A DNA stretch of 64,000 nucleotides from Parasaccharibacter apium (GTDB lineage Bacteria > Pseudomonadota > Alphaproteobacteria > Acetobacterales > Acetobacteraceae). Where the stretch lies: assembly GCF_002592045.1 (NCBI RefSeq), contig NZ_MEJG01000007.1:1-64000 (forward strand). Reading direction: 5' to 3'. Under the pieces are notes generated by a model. It had not been told where the DNA came from and did no database searches. It was given only the letters and a program-made list of their open reading frames with translations. This document shows positions 51,516 through 60,570 of the stretch, one piece after another (position 1 is the stretch's first letter; each line of letters begins with the position of its first letter). A program made the position numbers and the translations under genes.

Positions 51516-52179
51516 GTAATCAGGATTGCTGTGATACACAAAGGCGCATCCACCCGGATGCGCCTTTTTTTCATCTTTAGGAAAGACAGACAGCCTAAAT
51601 CAACATTTTCAATAAAAAAACTCATACCTAAATACATAAGACAGACAATAGTTAGATAGTTTTTCATAAATCTCCTTTCCATATTCCATAATGCTTTATA
51701 CAAACCATTCTTATCTTCTCTTTTATCAATCATTTGAAGAAATATAACTTTTGAAATTTCTATCGTATTCATATAATTTAGTCTCAATGGACCTATTGTA
51801 GACTGTCTGTAATCAAGACTTTTCTTCCGTTCTAAATCAAAATGCCAAGCAAGAGCCTCGTTTTGATGCAAAAATACCATCGCCATATAAACACCTATAT
51901 TAATGCATATACTCTCCCCTTCGTCAGATAATCCTGCACCTAATTTTGATGACTTTCTCCTGAAATCTTTCGATAAAGCCACGCACTTAACGACAATAAC
52001 GATTCTTCACTGTAATCGCCTGCCCATTCACCATAGCCATCACGCTGCCTAACAAAAGCAACAAAGCGCTCCATACGATCCTCTAGCGAAGATAAAAACC
52101 ATTCTTTAAACGCCCTCATCTCCTTCGTGCCCAACTCGTTAAACTCAGTGAAATTGAAAACATAGTCATACGAATACAT
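51512..52179 (-). pseudogene. Frameshifted immunity-like gene at the end of the CDI array
   Basis: Two overlapping frames form one plausible protein. From ATG 52179, 79 residues start YDYVFNFTEFNELGTKEM and run through GYGEWAGDYSEESLLSLSAWLY. The other frame, open from about 51990, continues with GLSDEGESICINIGVYMAMVF and GPLRLNYMNTIEISKV. The join lies near 51945-51985, so a single-base indel is the simplest cause. The second frame runs past its likely natural end through the ohr terminator to 51512. The order of motifs (acidic N-terminal helix, LSDE..SICI..G.Y, G...LN) looks like small immunity proteins of polymorphic toxin loci. The family assignment is inference. Confidence 0.5.
51541..51572 (+). 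terminator. Rho-independent terminator of ohr
   Basis: GGCGCATCC-accc-GGATGCGCC, a 9-bp perfect stem with a 4-base loop, followed by T8. The minus-strand reading frame of the neighbouring immunity-like remnant runs through this hairpin, a sign that its original stop codon has been lost. Confidence 0.93.
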
Positions 52180-52269
52180 CAGAACATATCCTTATACTAA
52201 AAATCCCTTACTTGATGAAAAGATACTTATGCACCAAAAATAGTCTCTTCACATCCTATCACAACATTC

Positions 52270-52398
52270 TCAATACTTAATACGACGTTGGCTTAAAAAC
52301 GCGCCATCATCAGGAAAAGTGCCTTTGCTATTAAAGGGCTACTACTGTGCCAACTTATCCCCATTTTCACGACAAAGCAGCACCCGAACATTATCCAT
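52270..52398 (-). pseudogene. Short coding-like fragment with tandem amber codons (possible toxin tail)
   Basis: From ATG 52398 a 43-codon frame reads 18 residues (including VRVLLCRENGDKLA), two consecutive TAG codons, then 22 residues (PFNSKGTFPDDGAFLSQRR...) to a TGA at 52270-52272. Composition is less AT-rich than its surroundings. It lies directly before the frameshifted immunity-like gene, the place a toxin C-terminus would occupy. This is suggestive only. Confidence 0.3.
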
Positions 52399-52421
52399 TG
52401 TCTAATAACATAATTGATGAC

Positions 52422-53117
52422 TTACATATATCTCCGTAAAGAGCATATGGAAAGCCGACTTAAAGAAAGAAAATCTCTTAACCTCAAAAGAAAATAATTA
52501 ATATTATACAAAAAAGGGACATCATAAAAATCACTATGCTTTGCTTTTTCTGAAAATAATACATTAATTGCCATCTGAAGATCTTTTTCTTTCTTGTAAA
52601 AAGATGTAAAATTACGCTCCAAAAAGATAAAATCCTTCAAAAATGAACTATTTCTGCATGAGGAAAGTTTGCCATAAAAAATCTCCAATTCCCTCTGGAA
52701 ACAGATAACATCAAAGTTTTTATTATCTTCAAATAAAAGATCTTTATACAATTCACTGAAGTTCACTTTATAGGGTACAGAGTCATTTTCATGAATATGA
52801 AACAAATACAGAAGAGATTCATGAAGCACCTCATAGAAATTTATTACTCTTGATAAACTATAGCCAAATTTATCCAATAACAAACCTAAATCATCTGTAG
52901 CATACCAATCACTTATTTTATTAAGTTCCCTAAAAAGAGTAATAGATTGCTTCATCTCATCCCCAAAAGAGGAGAAAGAATCCATGAGCCCCTCAGAAAT
53001 ATCTTTATCCCTTGCTCTACAAATTATATATTTAACTAATTTATGCATCATTTTTCTAAACTTCTCCCCCCCCTCTGCTCTAAACCCCGCAAGCCACCAA
53101 AACTGCCTACAACACAT
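52422..53117 (-). CDS. Unknown 231-residue protein downstream of the Imm42-like gene
   Basis: I do not recognise this family. It is predicted helical, rich in Phe, Leu, Lys and Ser, with no signal peptide or clear membrane span. Examples of its style are DKFGYSLSRVINFYEVLHESL and FLERNFTSFYKKEKDLQMA. Base composition is strongly AT-rich like the rest of the array. Its ATG overlaps the end of the Imm42-like gene by about 11 bp, so it would be translated by re-initiation; a second ATG pair at 53051 follows a G-rich stretch and is an alternative start. Position suggests an immunity or accessory protein of the array. Confidence 0.55.
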   Translation of the reverse strand: MCCRQFWWLAGFRAEGGEKFRKMMHKLVKYIICRARDKDISEGLMDSFSSFGDEMKQSITLFRELNKISDWYATDDLGLLLDKFGYSLSRVINFYEVLHESLLYLFHIHENDSVPYKVNFSELYKDLLFEDNKNFDVICFQRELEIFYGKLSSCRNSSFLKDFIFLERNFTSFYKKEKDLQMAINVLFSEKAKHSDFYDVPFLYNINYFLLRLRDFLSLSRLSICSLRRYM

Positions 53118-53673
53118 TATTCATTTTTATATACTCATGGGATGCATAGTAATGGTAGGTCTCTTCCCATTTTATTCCTTCATTAAAAAATGAAAATAAA
53201 GGGTATTTATTCATATCATTGAACAATGATAACAAAGTCCCCCCAGGCAATATGGAGCTACGCCCCTTATCGCCACCTCCATAGAGAATTACATCATCCT
53301 CACCCAATGAAACGTAAATATTTTTGCCAAAATCACTTAGAGGAGGCGATGAAAGATCAAAAAAACCTGATATTTCATCATCATTTAAACTATCATCCAC
53401 ATATATACTGTCATATATTTTTTTATACAATCGATTATAATAATCAATTGTCCTTGTTTTTATGGATTTATTGTTTACAAAAGATTCTCTCTCAATTAAC
53501 CGTGCATACCAGAAGAAGAATATATTTAATGTTGTATTTTCTGTATTACACAAGAATGGCTCTCCACCCATATAGACTGAAAATAAACCATTTACCCACG
53601 AGCAACCTTCCATATTCCATTCCTTAACAGCATCAAACTGCAACGCTATTTTATAAGGATCACCATATATCAT
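53107..53673 (-). CDS. Immunity protein, Imm42-like
   Basis: A 188-residue soluble protein. The start MIYGDPYKIALQFDAVKEWN with a following VNGLFSVYMGGE resembles Imm42-type immunity proteins of polymorphic toxin systems; this is from memory of the family pattern, not a search. It starts within the stop codon (ATGA) of a 68-codon toxin-like tail, the normal order for a toxin-immunity pair. It would neutralise the toxin whose end is still visible upstream. No damage is seen in the frame, so immunity may persist after loss of the toxin. Confidence 0.6.
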   Translation of the reverse strand: MIYGDPYKIALQFDAVKEWNMEGCSWVNGLFSVYMGGEPFLCNTENTTLNIFFFWYARLIERESFVNNKSIKTRTIDYYNRLYKKIYDSIYVDDSLNDDEISGFFDLSSPPLSDFGKNIYVSLGEDDVILYGGGDKGRSSILPGGTLLSLFNDMNKYPLFSFFNEGIKWEETYHYYASHEYIKMNNVL

Positions 53674-53876
53674 TTTATCTTAACCCCTTTCTCTCTAAGG
53701 ATTTTTCTTCCTTCCTGACCCAAAGAAGAATTCCCCAATGGGTTACGTGCATCTGACGTGCTACCACTCCAATGATACTCCTCAACGCCACGTCCATTTG
53801 TTTGACCAAAAAATCTATGCACACCGCCATCTCCATCAATACTCAATCTAGTGCTCTTTTTCCCTTCTTCCTCTTT
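53670..53876 (-). pseudogene. Orphan toxin C-terminal fragment joined to the Imm42-like gene
   Basis: A 68-codon open frame without a proper start, bounded upstream by TAA (53877-53879) and ending in a TGA that overlaps the Imm42-like ATG. Its sequence is toxin-tail-like: an IDGDGGVHRFFGQTNGRG stretch, EYHWSGSTSD, NPLGNSSLGQEGRK and a Lys-rich end. The rest of the toxin is missing. The product reads as the last part of a secreted polymorphic toxin domain; I cannot name the domain. Confidence 0.55.
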
Positions 53877-53982
53877 TTATTAGACATTACAATACGTTAT
53901 ATAAATCAATATTCTTAGAGAAAAATATGCAATCTATCGCCATGAATAAGTATATGTATAAATATAACCTATTTTCTTATTT

Positions 53983-54141
53983 TTAAGAAATATATTGAAA
54001 ACGCTGTATATATGCATATGCAGATCCAAAGGAACATATATCTACAAGTTCAACTGCTTTCAATGCTCCGTCCCCTCGCCTGCTCTCATACCTAGCCAAA
54101 TACAATTTAGGGGGAAAGCAATAGAAAATATCATTACAAGT
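53983..54141 (-). pseudogene. Immunity-like C-terminal fragment
   Basis: A 52-residue open frame between an in-frame TGA and TAA with clear protein-like composition: IFYCFPPKLYLARYESRRGD, then ALKAVELVDICSFGSAYAY, then IQRFQYIS. It has no start codon. It lies directly after a toxin-tail remnant (stop 26 bp away) and before the next toxin tail, the slot an immunity gene would fill. Confidence 0.4.
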
Positions 54142-54166
54142 TCAGAGTATTGAAATAAATAAAAAC

Positions 54167-54238
54167 TCAAAATATGTTCTCCTGCTCCCCTTCTAATCGT
54201 TCATAAAAGGTTCGATAGGTTGTAAACACATAATGTAA
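54167..54238 (-). pseudogene. Remnant resembling the C-terminus of the lipase-type toxin
   Basis: A 23-residue frame ending in TGA shares about 10 of 23 positions with the last residues of the main exoprotein (LHY....YR...ERL....E.I). Length to the stop codon is the same. It is best read as the end of a second, decayed copy of the same toxin type. No longer homologous frame is visible upstream. Confidence 0.4.
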
Positions 54239-54295
54239 TGTAAAAAATCTTGGTAGTATGCAGATTTAGTCAATATAAAATACATCATTATATTA

Positions 54296-54370
54296 TCAGG
54301 ACTCTAGATAATAATCTTCATACTCAATGCGATACTTAATATTAAAACCATCTAATATGTTTAGGTTATG
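54296..54370 (-). pseudogene. Short C-terminal fragment, possibly from an immunity gene
   Basis: A 24-residue frame (LNILDGFNIKYRIEYEDYY and a short end) bounded by a TAG and a TGA. It looks like a protein C-terminus and lies between the intact membrane immunity candidate and the decayed toxin tail. The source family is unknown. Confidence 0.3.
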
Positions 54371-54445
54371 CTAAGAACACATAATCAATTATCATTATAA
54401 TGTATTCAATTATTTTACTTTTACTTATATATTTTCTATTTTTCC

Positions 54446-54817
54446 TTAAAAAGAAAAAATATATATATAGATTATTACAAAGAATATTCCTGCAATATTA
54501 GTAGCGTCCACTAATTTCTTCTCAGAAAAACCTCCTCCATCTGCAGTCGCCCCCAACACCACCCAAACAATTGGGAATGTAAGGCCATATCTAAAAATCA
54601 CTTTTACATAATCAAATAAATAGAAAGAGATAAAGAGAAGTAAATTAATAGTTGAAAAAAAATACTCCTCTTCCTCTGATTTATATACAAAACACAATAA
54701 CAAACAAAAAATAGTGAATGACTTAACCATAAAAAAATCGTACTCTCTCAAAAATAATGAAAGAGAAAAATAAAAAAAGTATAATAATTCTATAACATAA
54801 ATCATCCTATTGATCAT
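54446..54817 (-). CDS. Small multi-spanning membrane protein, probable immunity protein of the lipase toxin
   Basis: A 123-residue, very hydrophobic protein with four to five predicted spans (about 5-22, 28-46, 53-75, 77-92 and 104-121) and almost no soluble part. Its ATG overlaps the exoprotein stop codon (ATGA), the classic arrangement of a CDI immunity gene. Codon use and AT-richness match the toxin end, not the core genome. If the toxin attacks phospholipids, a membrane-embedded immunity protein makes sense, but direct binding is inference. It has no similarity that I recognise. Confidence 0.65.
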   Translation of the reverse strand: MINRMIYVIELLYFFYFSLSLFLREYDFFMVKSFTIFCLLLCFVYKSEEEEYFFSTINLLLFISFYLFDYVKVIFRYGLTFPIVWVVLGATADGGGFSEKKLVDATNIAGIFFVIIYIYIFSF

Positions 54818-57800
54818 TTTATCTTCTCCAAATCTTTATTCAACCTCTCAACAACAGCTCGATAAGCTGCAGACGCATAATGAAGCAAGACATAAGCCTT
54901 TAGGTTCATAACGGAGTATTCGTCAGATTTAGCTGGATCAATATGATCAACCCTCACTCCTCTCATTACATTATCCTCAAGTGGTGGAGTAATCATAGAA
55001 CTTCCACCACTTACGGGAGGATGGCCAAACACAGTTATATAAAAAGAGACAGATTGCAAGCTATGTAAAAATTCTCTCCCAACATAGACAGCATTTATAG
55101 AACTATCCCCATTTTTATACACATAGGTATAATCATTCACGGATGCAGAGTTTGTAACATAAGCAGGAATCCCCGTCACTCTAGAAGAAACTATCGCTAA
55201 ACCACCTCCCAACGAATTTCCATTAAACATCATATGACCATTCTTTGCCCATGTCGTATTAGATAACTTTATCGCAATATCCTGTGCCACACGATATTCA
55301 GTTAAAGAATATTTCCCGCCAAATCCCGAACCATCAGACCCTATATTTTGGAAGAAATCTTCTTGTAATTGTCTAGGATTAGACGCGTCAGTCCCCCGAT
55401 AAACAACTGATACTGGCGTGGCTTTGTCTTTTATATCATTAGGTATATACAATGCCCCAACAAGATCAGTCGGCTTCCCATTCCTGGAGTCGATGGGATG
55501 ATATAGTAACTTTCTCAATCCTTCATAACCATCAATTCCTTCCTCCCTCAATTCATCCTCAGTAGGAAGATGATAATCTTTATCGGCATTGTTTTTCATA
55601 TTCACAGAACCATCAGCATTCCAAAATCCTTGCGATGAATCACCCTCAGGAAAAGCATGCATGTAAGCTGCTGCCGCACGGACCATTGCAGCATGATTTT
55701 TGTAAAGAGCCGCTTCACTATCAGAAATACGCTTTCTCGCAACAGCTTCATTAATCTTATCTGATACAGCATCATTATATTGCTGTATGATTGAAGCCGT
55801 AACAGCTCCATTCCACGCCCCCTGATGCCCGCCAATAGCCGCTCCCACAGCGGCCCCACTTGCACCCGCCAAAACATTATCAAGCGCATTGCCAAAAGTA
55901 ATAGCAGCTCTATCATCCTTAAATATCGAAGCACTTAACCTACCAATTGCAGGAGCTGCCGAAATAGACGCAACCTTTCCTGCAACGGTCGCTGCTCCCG
56001 CAACGGTGGGGTTCCCGCCCGTCAAGGCGGCAACAGCCGCATTTGCCCCTCCTTCTAGGATAATACGGGCCCAGTTATCACTTAATTTGCCATCATCAAA
56101 ACCTGGTACGCCTGGCTTAACAACATGACCGAAATTATCTCGCTTCGTCCCCAGCGCATCAGCCACACTACCCACAACCTGCCCCACAAGCTGCGTCCCT
56201 AACTGGCTGGCCTGTAGTTGATTTTGGAGTTTCTGCGCATCAAACTTATTTGTTAGAGCCCCATTAGCATGTTCCACATCACGACTATAGCTCCCACTCT
56301 GGCTCTGGGCATTGATGGTAATATTGCCACTAATAGCAGACTGGCTCTCGCTGCTCTCATCATGTGTGCGATTACTACCTATCATGCCCGCACTATTGGC
56401 AACGCCATTCAGCCCAATGGTCCCTAGCACACCACCTACGCTACTTAACATGTCGCTGCCAACATCTAGGCTGGCACCGGAAGTTTTGCTCTTCCAAGTA
56501 GACGTATTCCTAACACTACGCGCCGTCAGACTCTTAGTATTCAAATAATTCTTGCTGTTATCCGCCGTGCTCGAAATCACACCGGCTATCAGGCTCGTAT
56601 CACCCGCAACATCAACACCAATACCCTGATTACCCGCATAAAGCCCAGAAAGCGTCTTCCCGGTGGAAGCAAAATGATCTTTTGTGTTTTGCTTCTCAAA
56701 ACTTCCTCCCAATCCGAACTCACCAGGTGACATAATTGGTACAGAAACATGCGCTCCCGCCTGCATGCTATGACTTTGAAAATCAAACACATTCTGTGGA
56801 CTTGTGATATTTAGCGCCCGACTTTGCGTATCAATCCGCTGCGCTATTACTTCCGCACCATTTAATGCAAGCAAGTCCCCAGCATGAAGACGCACCCCAT
56901 GCGTGGCAGAAATTACCGTATCCTCAGCCTGCCGTTCATGCGATTCCTGAACTTGTTTCTGTGTCTGAAAAGATGCCTGAGCACTGAAGCCAACATTTGT
57001 CGCTCCTACACTCGCCTCCACACCAACCGAAGCAGAAGTACTCTTGTAACGACTATAAGAATCACTGCTGCTCCAGCCCGCATCAAGCACTATGTCCTTC
57101 TGTGCCTCAAGGGAAATATCCTGCCCTTTCAGCTGTGCACCAGTCAGATGAATAATACCATTATCCGGCGCCTCTCTCTCACCCCCACGTGCCACCATAC
57201 TCAGCTGACGCCCTGCTGTCGCACTTGCCCCCTCAACCGTATGGCTATTTTGCTCCGAATAATCCTTACTACTATTAAAACCAACAGAAGCCTTAACCCC
57301 AGCAAGGTTCGTACCCATCGGGCTTCCCCCCTTGCCAACACCGTTATACAGACTACCTGCCGGGGCCAAGGCCCTTTCACTCAGTGCTTTAGCAATCCCA
57401 CTACCAACACCATAAGCACCTTCCATGGCATTAAGCGTCGTAAGCATGCCACTTCCTTTGCCCTTGGTCTGACTGGCCGACAAAGCCGCCTGCAAGGCCT
57501 GCCCAAGCAGGGAATCCTCCGCCACACCAAAAGAGCCGCCAACAAAAAAGGTCTTATTATTCCGTATGTTCCTGGAATCCTGGGTATGATTATGAAAACT
57601 AACTGATGCTCCATCCACTGAGAGATCACGCCCAGCACTAAGCGATGATGTCGTTACATTCACGGCTTTTCCCGCCGTAATCGCCAGATCACCCTGTCCT
57701 GCCGAAAGGATACTGGAAGTCCAATCCGCACCCTCCCCGGTTATCGTGAGGTGAGACTTTCCATATCCGGCTGATGTTTTCCCATCCTTGCCTAGAGACA

Positions 57801-60567
57801 GGCTAAGGCCAGACTTCTTACGATCAAAATAAGATGCTGCCGTATCCTTCAGTGCATCAATGCTCAGTGCACCACCGGCGGTTAGTGCTGCATTCTGACT
57901 GCCGCTCACCGTGCCTTTGATAGACATATCCGCACCAGATTTCAGCACAGCATTATCATTCGCTACGACAAGGCTACCAACCTCATTCGTACTGTCAGAA
58001 CTCTGGGCGATAGTCTTTTTACGGAACAAGCTATGGCTGACGCTCTGGCTATAGCTGTGTTGCTCGTCCGTTACGGCGTTAAGAGCTAGATTACCCTTTG
58101 CTTGCAAAAGCGCATCTTTGCCAGCCATCACGCCAGAACCAGCTAGGGTAAGGTCGCCCCCCAAGGCTGCAACCTCCACCGCCCCGTTGCCCATCACGCT
58201 AGAGCCATAATTCTTCACAAAACTGCCCGTCTGCGTGAAATGATGTCTCCTCACCCCACCCGCACCGCGGGTCGTCAAGCTACCTAAGGTAACGTCACGC
58301 CCCGCTACGAGGCTAATATCCCCATCAGCATTCAAATTGCCCGCCTTGAAGATAATATCCTGCCCTGCTTGCAACTGCGCCTTACCACGGGCGAGGATAC
58401 TGCTTTGTTGGACCAACTCATCCTGCATGCCACCTACAATGCGCTGCTGGTTTAGCACGCTCTCATTGCGCAGGTTGCCGTGCAGGGCAGCCAATGCCAC
58501 ATCATTACCGCTAATACTGCCCCCCAGATTGGCTAAATCACCTGCTATCGCGGTAATACCCAACCCATCTTGAGCAGTAATCAGCCCACTATTGGTCACC
58601 TCATTTGCCGAAAGGGCAATCGTCTTAGCGGCTATCACCCCACCAGAAGCAAGCTGCTCCTCCCCAGGGGCGAGATAAAGTTTAGGGGCCAACACCATCT
58701 GGCCATCTACATTAACAGGCACATACCAGACAATGCTATGTGTCAGCTTCTCTTGTTGCTCCGGGGTTAAGGCCACACCGAAGGTTAAACCAAGCGCCTT
58801 AGCCTGATCAGCCGCATTATCCAACAAACTGTGCATCTGTTGGTCAGCTGTCTGGTACGTCCCGCCCAAAAAGACCTGCCCCGTAGCCGAGACAATCTGC
58901 TGCTGGATATAGCGGGCATCAAACCCACCATCCCCGAGGAAACGATAATCCCCCATGGAATGACCAAGACGCCCCAACAGATAATCCGAGCTATGAAGGC
59001 CCGCAAAGCTTGCGTAACGAGGGTTCGTCTCCAAAAGATAATGCACAGAAGGAGAACGATTAGGCACAAAAAGCGTATGCCCAGCAGAAAGACTATCCAA
59101 CACCCCGCTAATCCCTGCGGAAGGCAAGGTTTGGGTAGGTCTATCGCCACTATTAAAACCCGGGAGAGAGGTGAGGTTATGGGCTTTTGCGGCATCAGCG
59201 GGACGAACCGGGGTCAGCTTATCACTTTGCAGGCCAGGTAATGACACGGCACTATGGCCAGAGAGAGGGGCCGTAGCATGGGCAATCTTTGTGCTGTTAT
59301 TAATCGCCCCAGTGAAATCCCCCGCTATAGTACGGCCTGCCGTAATACTGCCCTGCACGCCGGGAAGTTGGACTGTCGGCCCCCATTGCTGCGCCGGCGG
59401 CCGGTAACCTTTCTTGCCACCAGGGGTAGAGCCGGTAAAAGCTGGGTCAGCATGGCTACTGTCCCAGCCACAACCTGCATGGTCATCACAAGAAAGGAAA
59501 AACCGCCGCTCGTTCTGATAGCCAATATTATTGAGAGCCCCACCACTAAGGGCAACATCACGCCCAGCCGCCAGATGACCCCCATCATTAAGGATGCCAC
59601 CGGCACTGGTAATCAGCAGGTCCTGCCCCGCTGAGAGCAGAGGCTCGGCACTCTTGGCACTCGTATGGGTTTCTTCCTCATAGGCATGGGCAGCCCCACG
59701 ACGCCCATGGGGGCTTTTATGAGAAACAAGAAAACGTATGTACCCCGTCCCCTGTGTGCCTTGGGCGTTCAACAGGCCCTGAGGGACAGCAATATCCGCA
59801 TCCCCACTACCCCGCCCTTGGCCCCAGAAGGTATGGCGGGATTGTGCAACCTGCGTGCCTTTAAGGATAGTATTGCTCAGCTGATCCGCCAAAATAACAA
59901 GGTCACTCGTAGCCCCAGAGGCGGTAATCTGGCCGGATTGATTGTAAAGCCCCGCCATAGCCCGACCATTCGGCCCACTAAGGGCAATACTACCATTATC
60001 AGCAAGGATGGCCCCCTCGCTATTCGTCAAGGTGCCCGGTAGGGTCAACCGTACCCCGCTGGCCCCTTCCATCACCCCCGTATTGCGCAGGTCTCCCCCA
60101 CTCGTAACAGACAGTGCCCCTCCCTGAGCGGAAAGCGCGCCATCATTGCTCACGCTACCCGCCGTGAGCTGAATACCTCCCCCCGCGAGAATCCCCCCTC
60201 CCTGAGCGATGCTATAAGCCCCCGGCAAGCTGACATCCACATTACGCCCAGCCTGCAAGACCTCACGCCCAACCAAAGAGGTAGTCGTAACAGTAAGGTC
60301 CCGCCCCGCTATGAGCTGATCCAAGCCGTTCAACCCCGTAACAGCAAGGCGAAGGTCCCCCGCACTCTCCACAAGCCCTTGGCCATTCTGAAAATCTGTC
60401 AGGCTGTCGCGCGCAGAGGCAGAGGGAGTACCATTACCTCCCCGGTCAATCACCAACCCATGAGTGGGGGAGAGTGCCACCAACCCGCCCCCGTCATTCA
60501 GAAGCTGAGCTGTGGCTAAATGCAGGTCTCCCGCATTTGCCTGTATCACACCCTGTCGGTTATCAAT
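54814..60567 (-). pseudogene. CdiA/FHA-like exoprotein, part downstream of the amber codon, with lipase-like toxin end
   Basis: This continues the same frame as the N-terminal part for about 1917 codons. Haemagglutinin repeats fill most of it (LAAGRDVALSGGALNN, QAGQDIIFKAGNLNADGDI, LVAGRDVTLGSLTTRG). A 'QNSHTVEGASATAGRQLSM' region and an Ala/Gly-rich pre-toxin segment follow, without a VENN motif. The last 250 residues hold VVYRGTDAS and a lipase class 3 elbow HMMFNGNSLGGGLAI (Ser at full-length codon 2217), then VDHIDPAKS, a possible histidine. Without readthrough of the amber codon this part has only an internal GTG (60549) and no secretion signal, so it would be silent. Confidence 0.8.
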
Positions 60568-60570
60568 CTA
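60568..60570 (-). other. In-frame amber (TAG) codon interrupting the exoprotein gene
   Basis: The frame from 61863 to 54814 is continuous (2350 codons) except for TAG at codon 432. The local reading is VIGR-stop-IDNRQG, where a Gln codon (CAG) would restore a normal haemagglutinin repeat. A single C-to-T change explains it. Confidence 0.9.

Noticed and set aside
53880-54445. Intact small genes in the AT-rich gap
   Set aside because: All coding-like stretches lack start codons or are bounded by in-frame stops; they are reported only as fragments.
54814-56200. VENN-type pre-toxin boundary in the exoprotein
   Set aside because: No VENN or similar conserved boundary could be found, so the toxin domain start is only approximate.
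56884-57606. 240-codon plus-strand frame inside the exoprotein gene
   Set aside because: Opposite-strand shadow of repetitive haemagglutinin coding sequence, with biased composition and no start signals.
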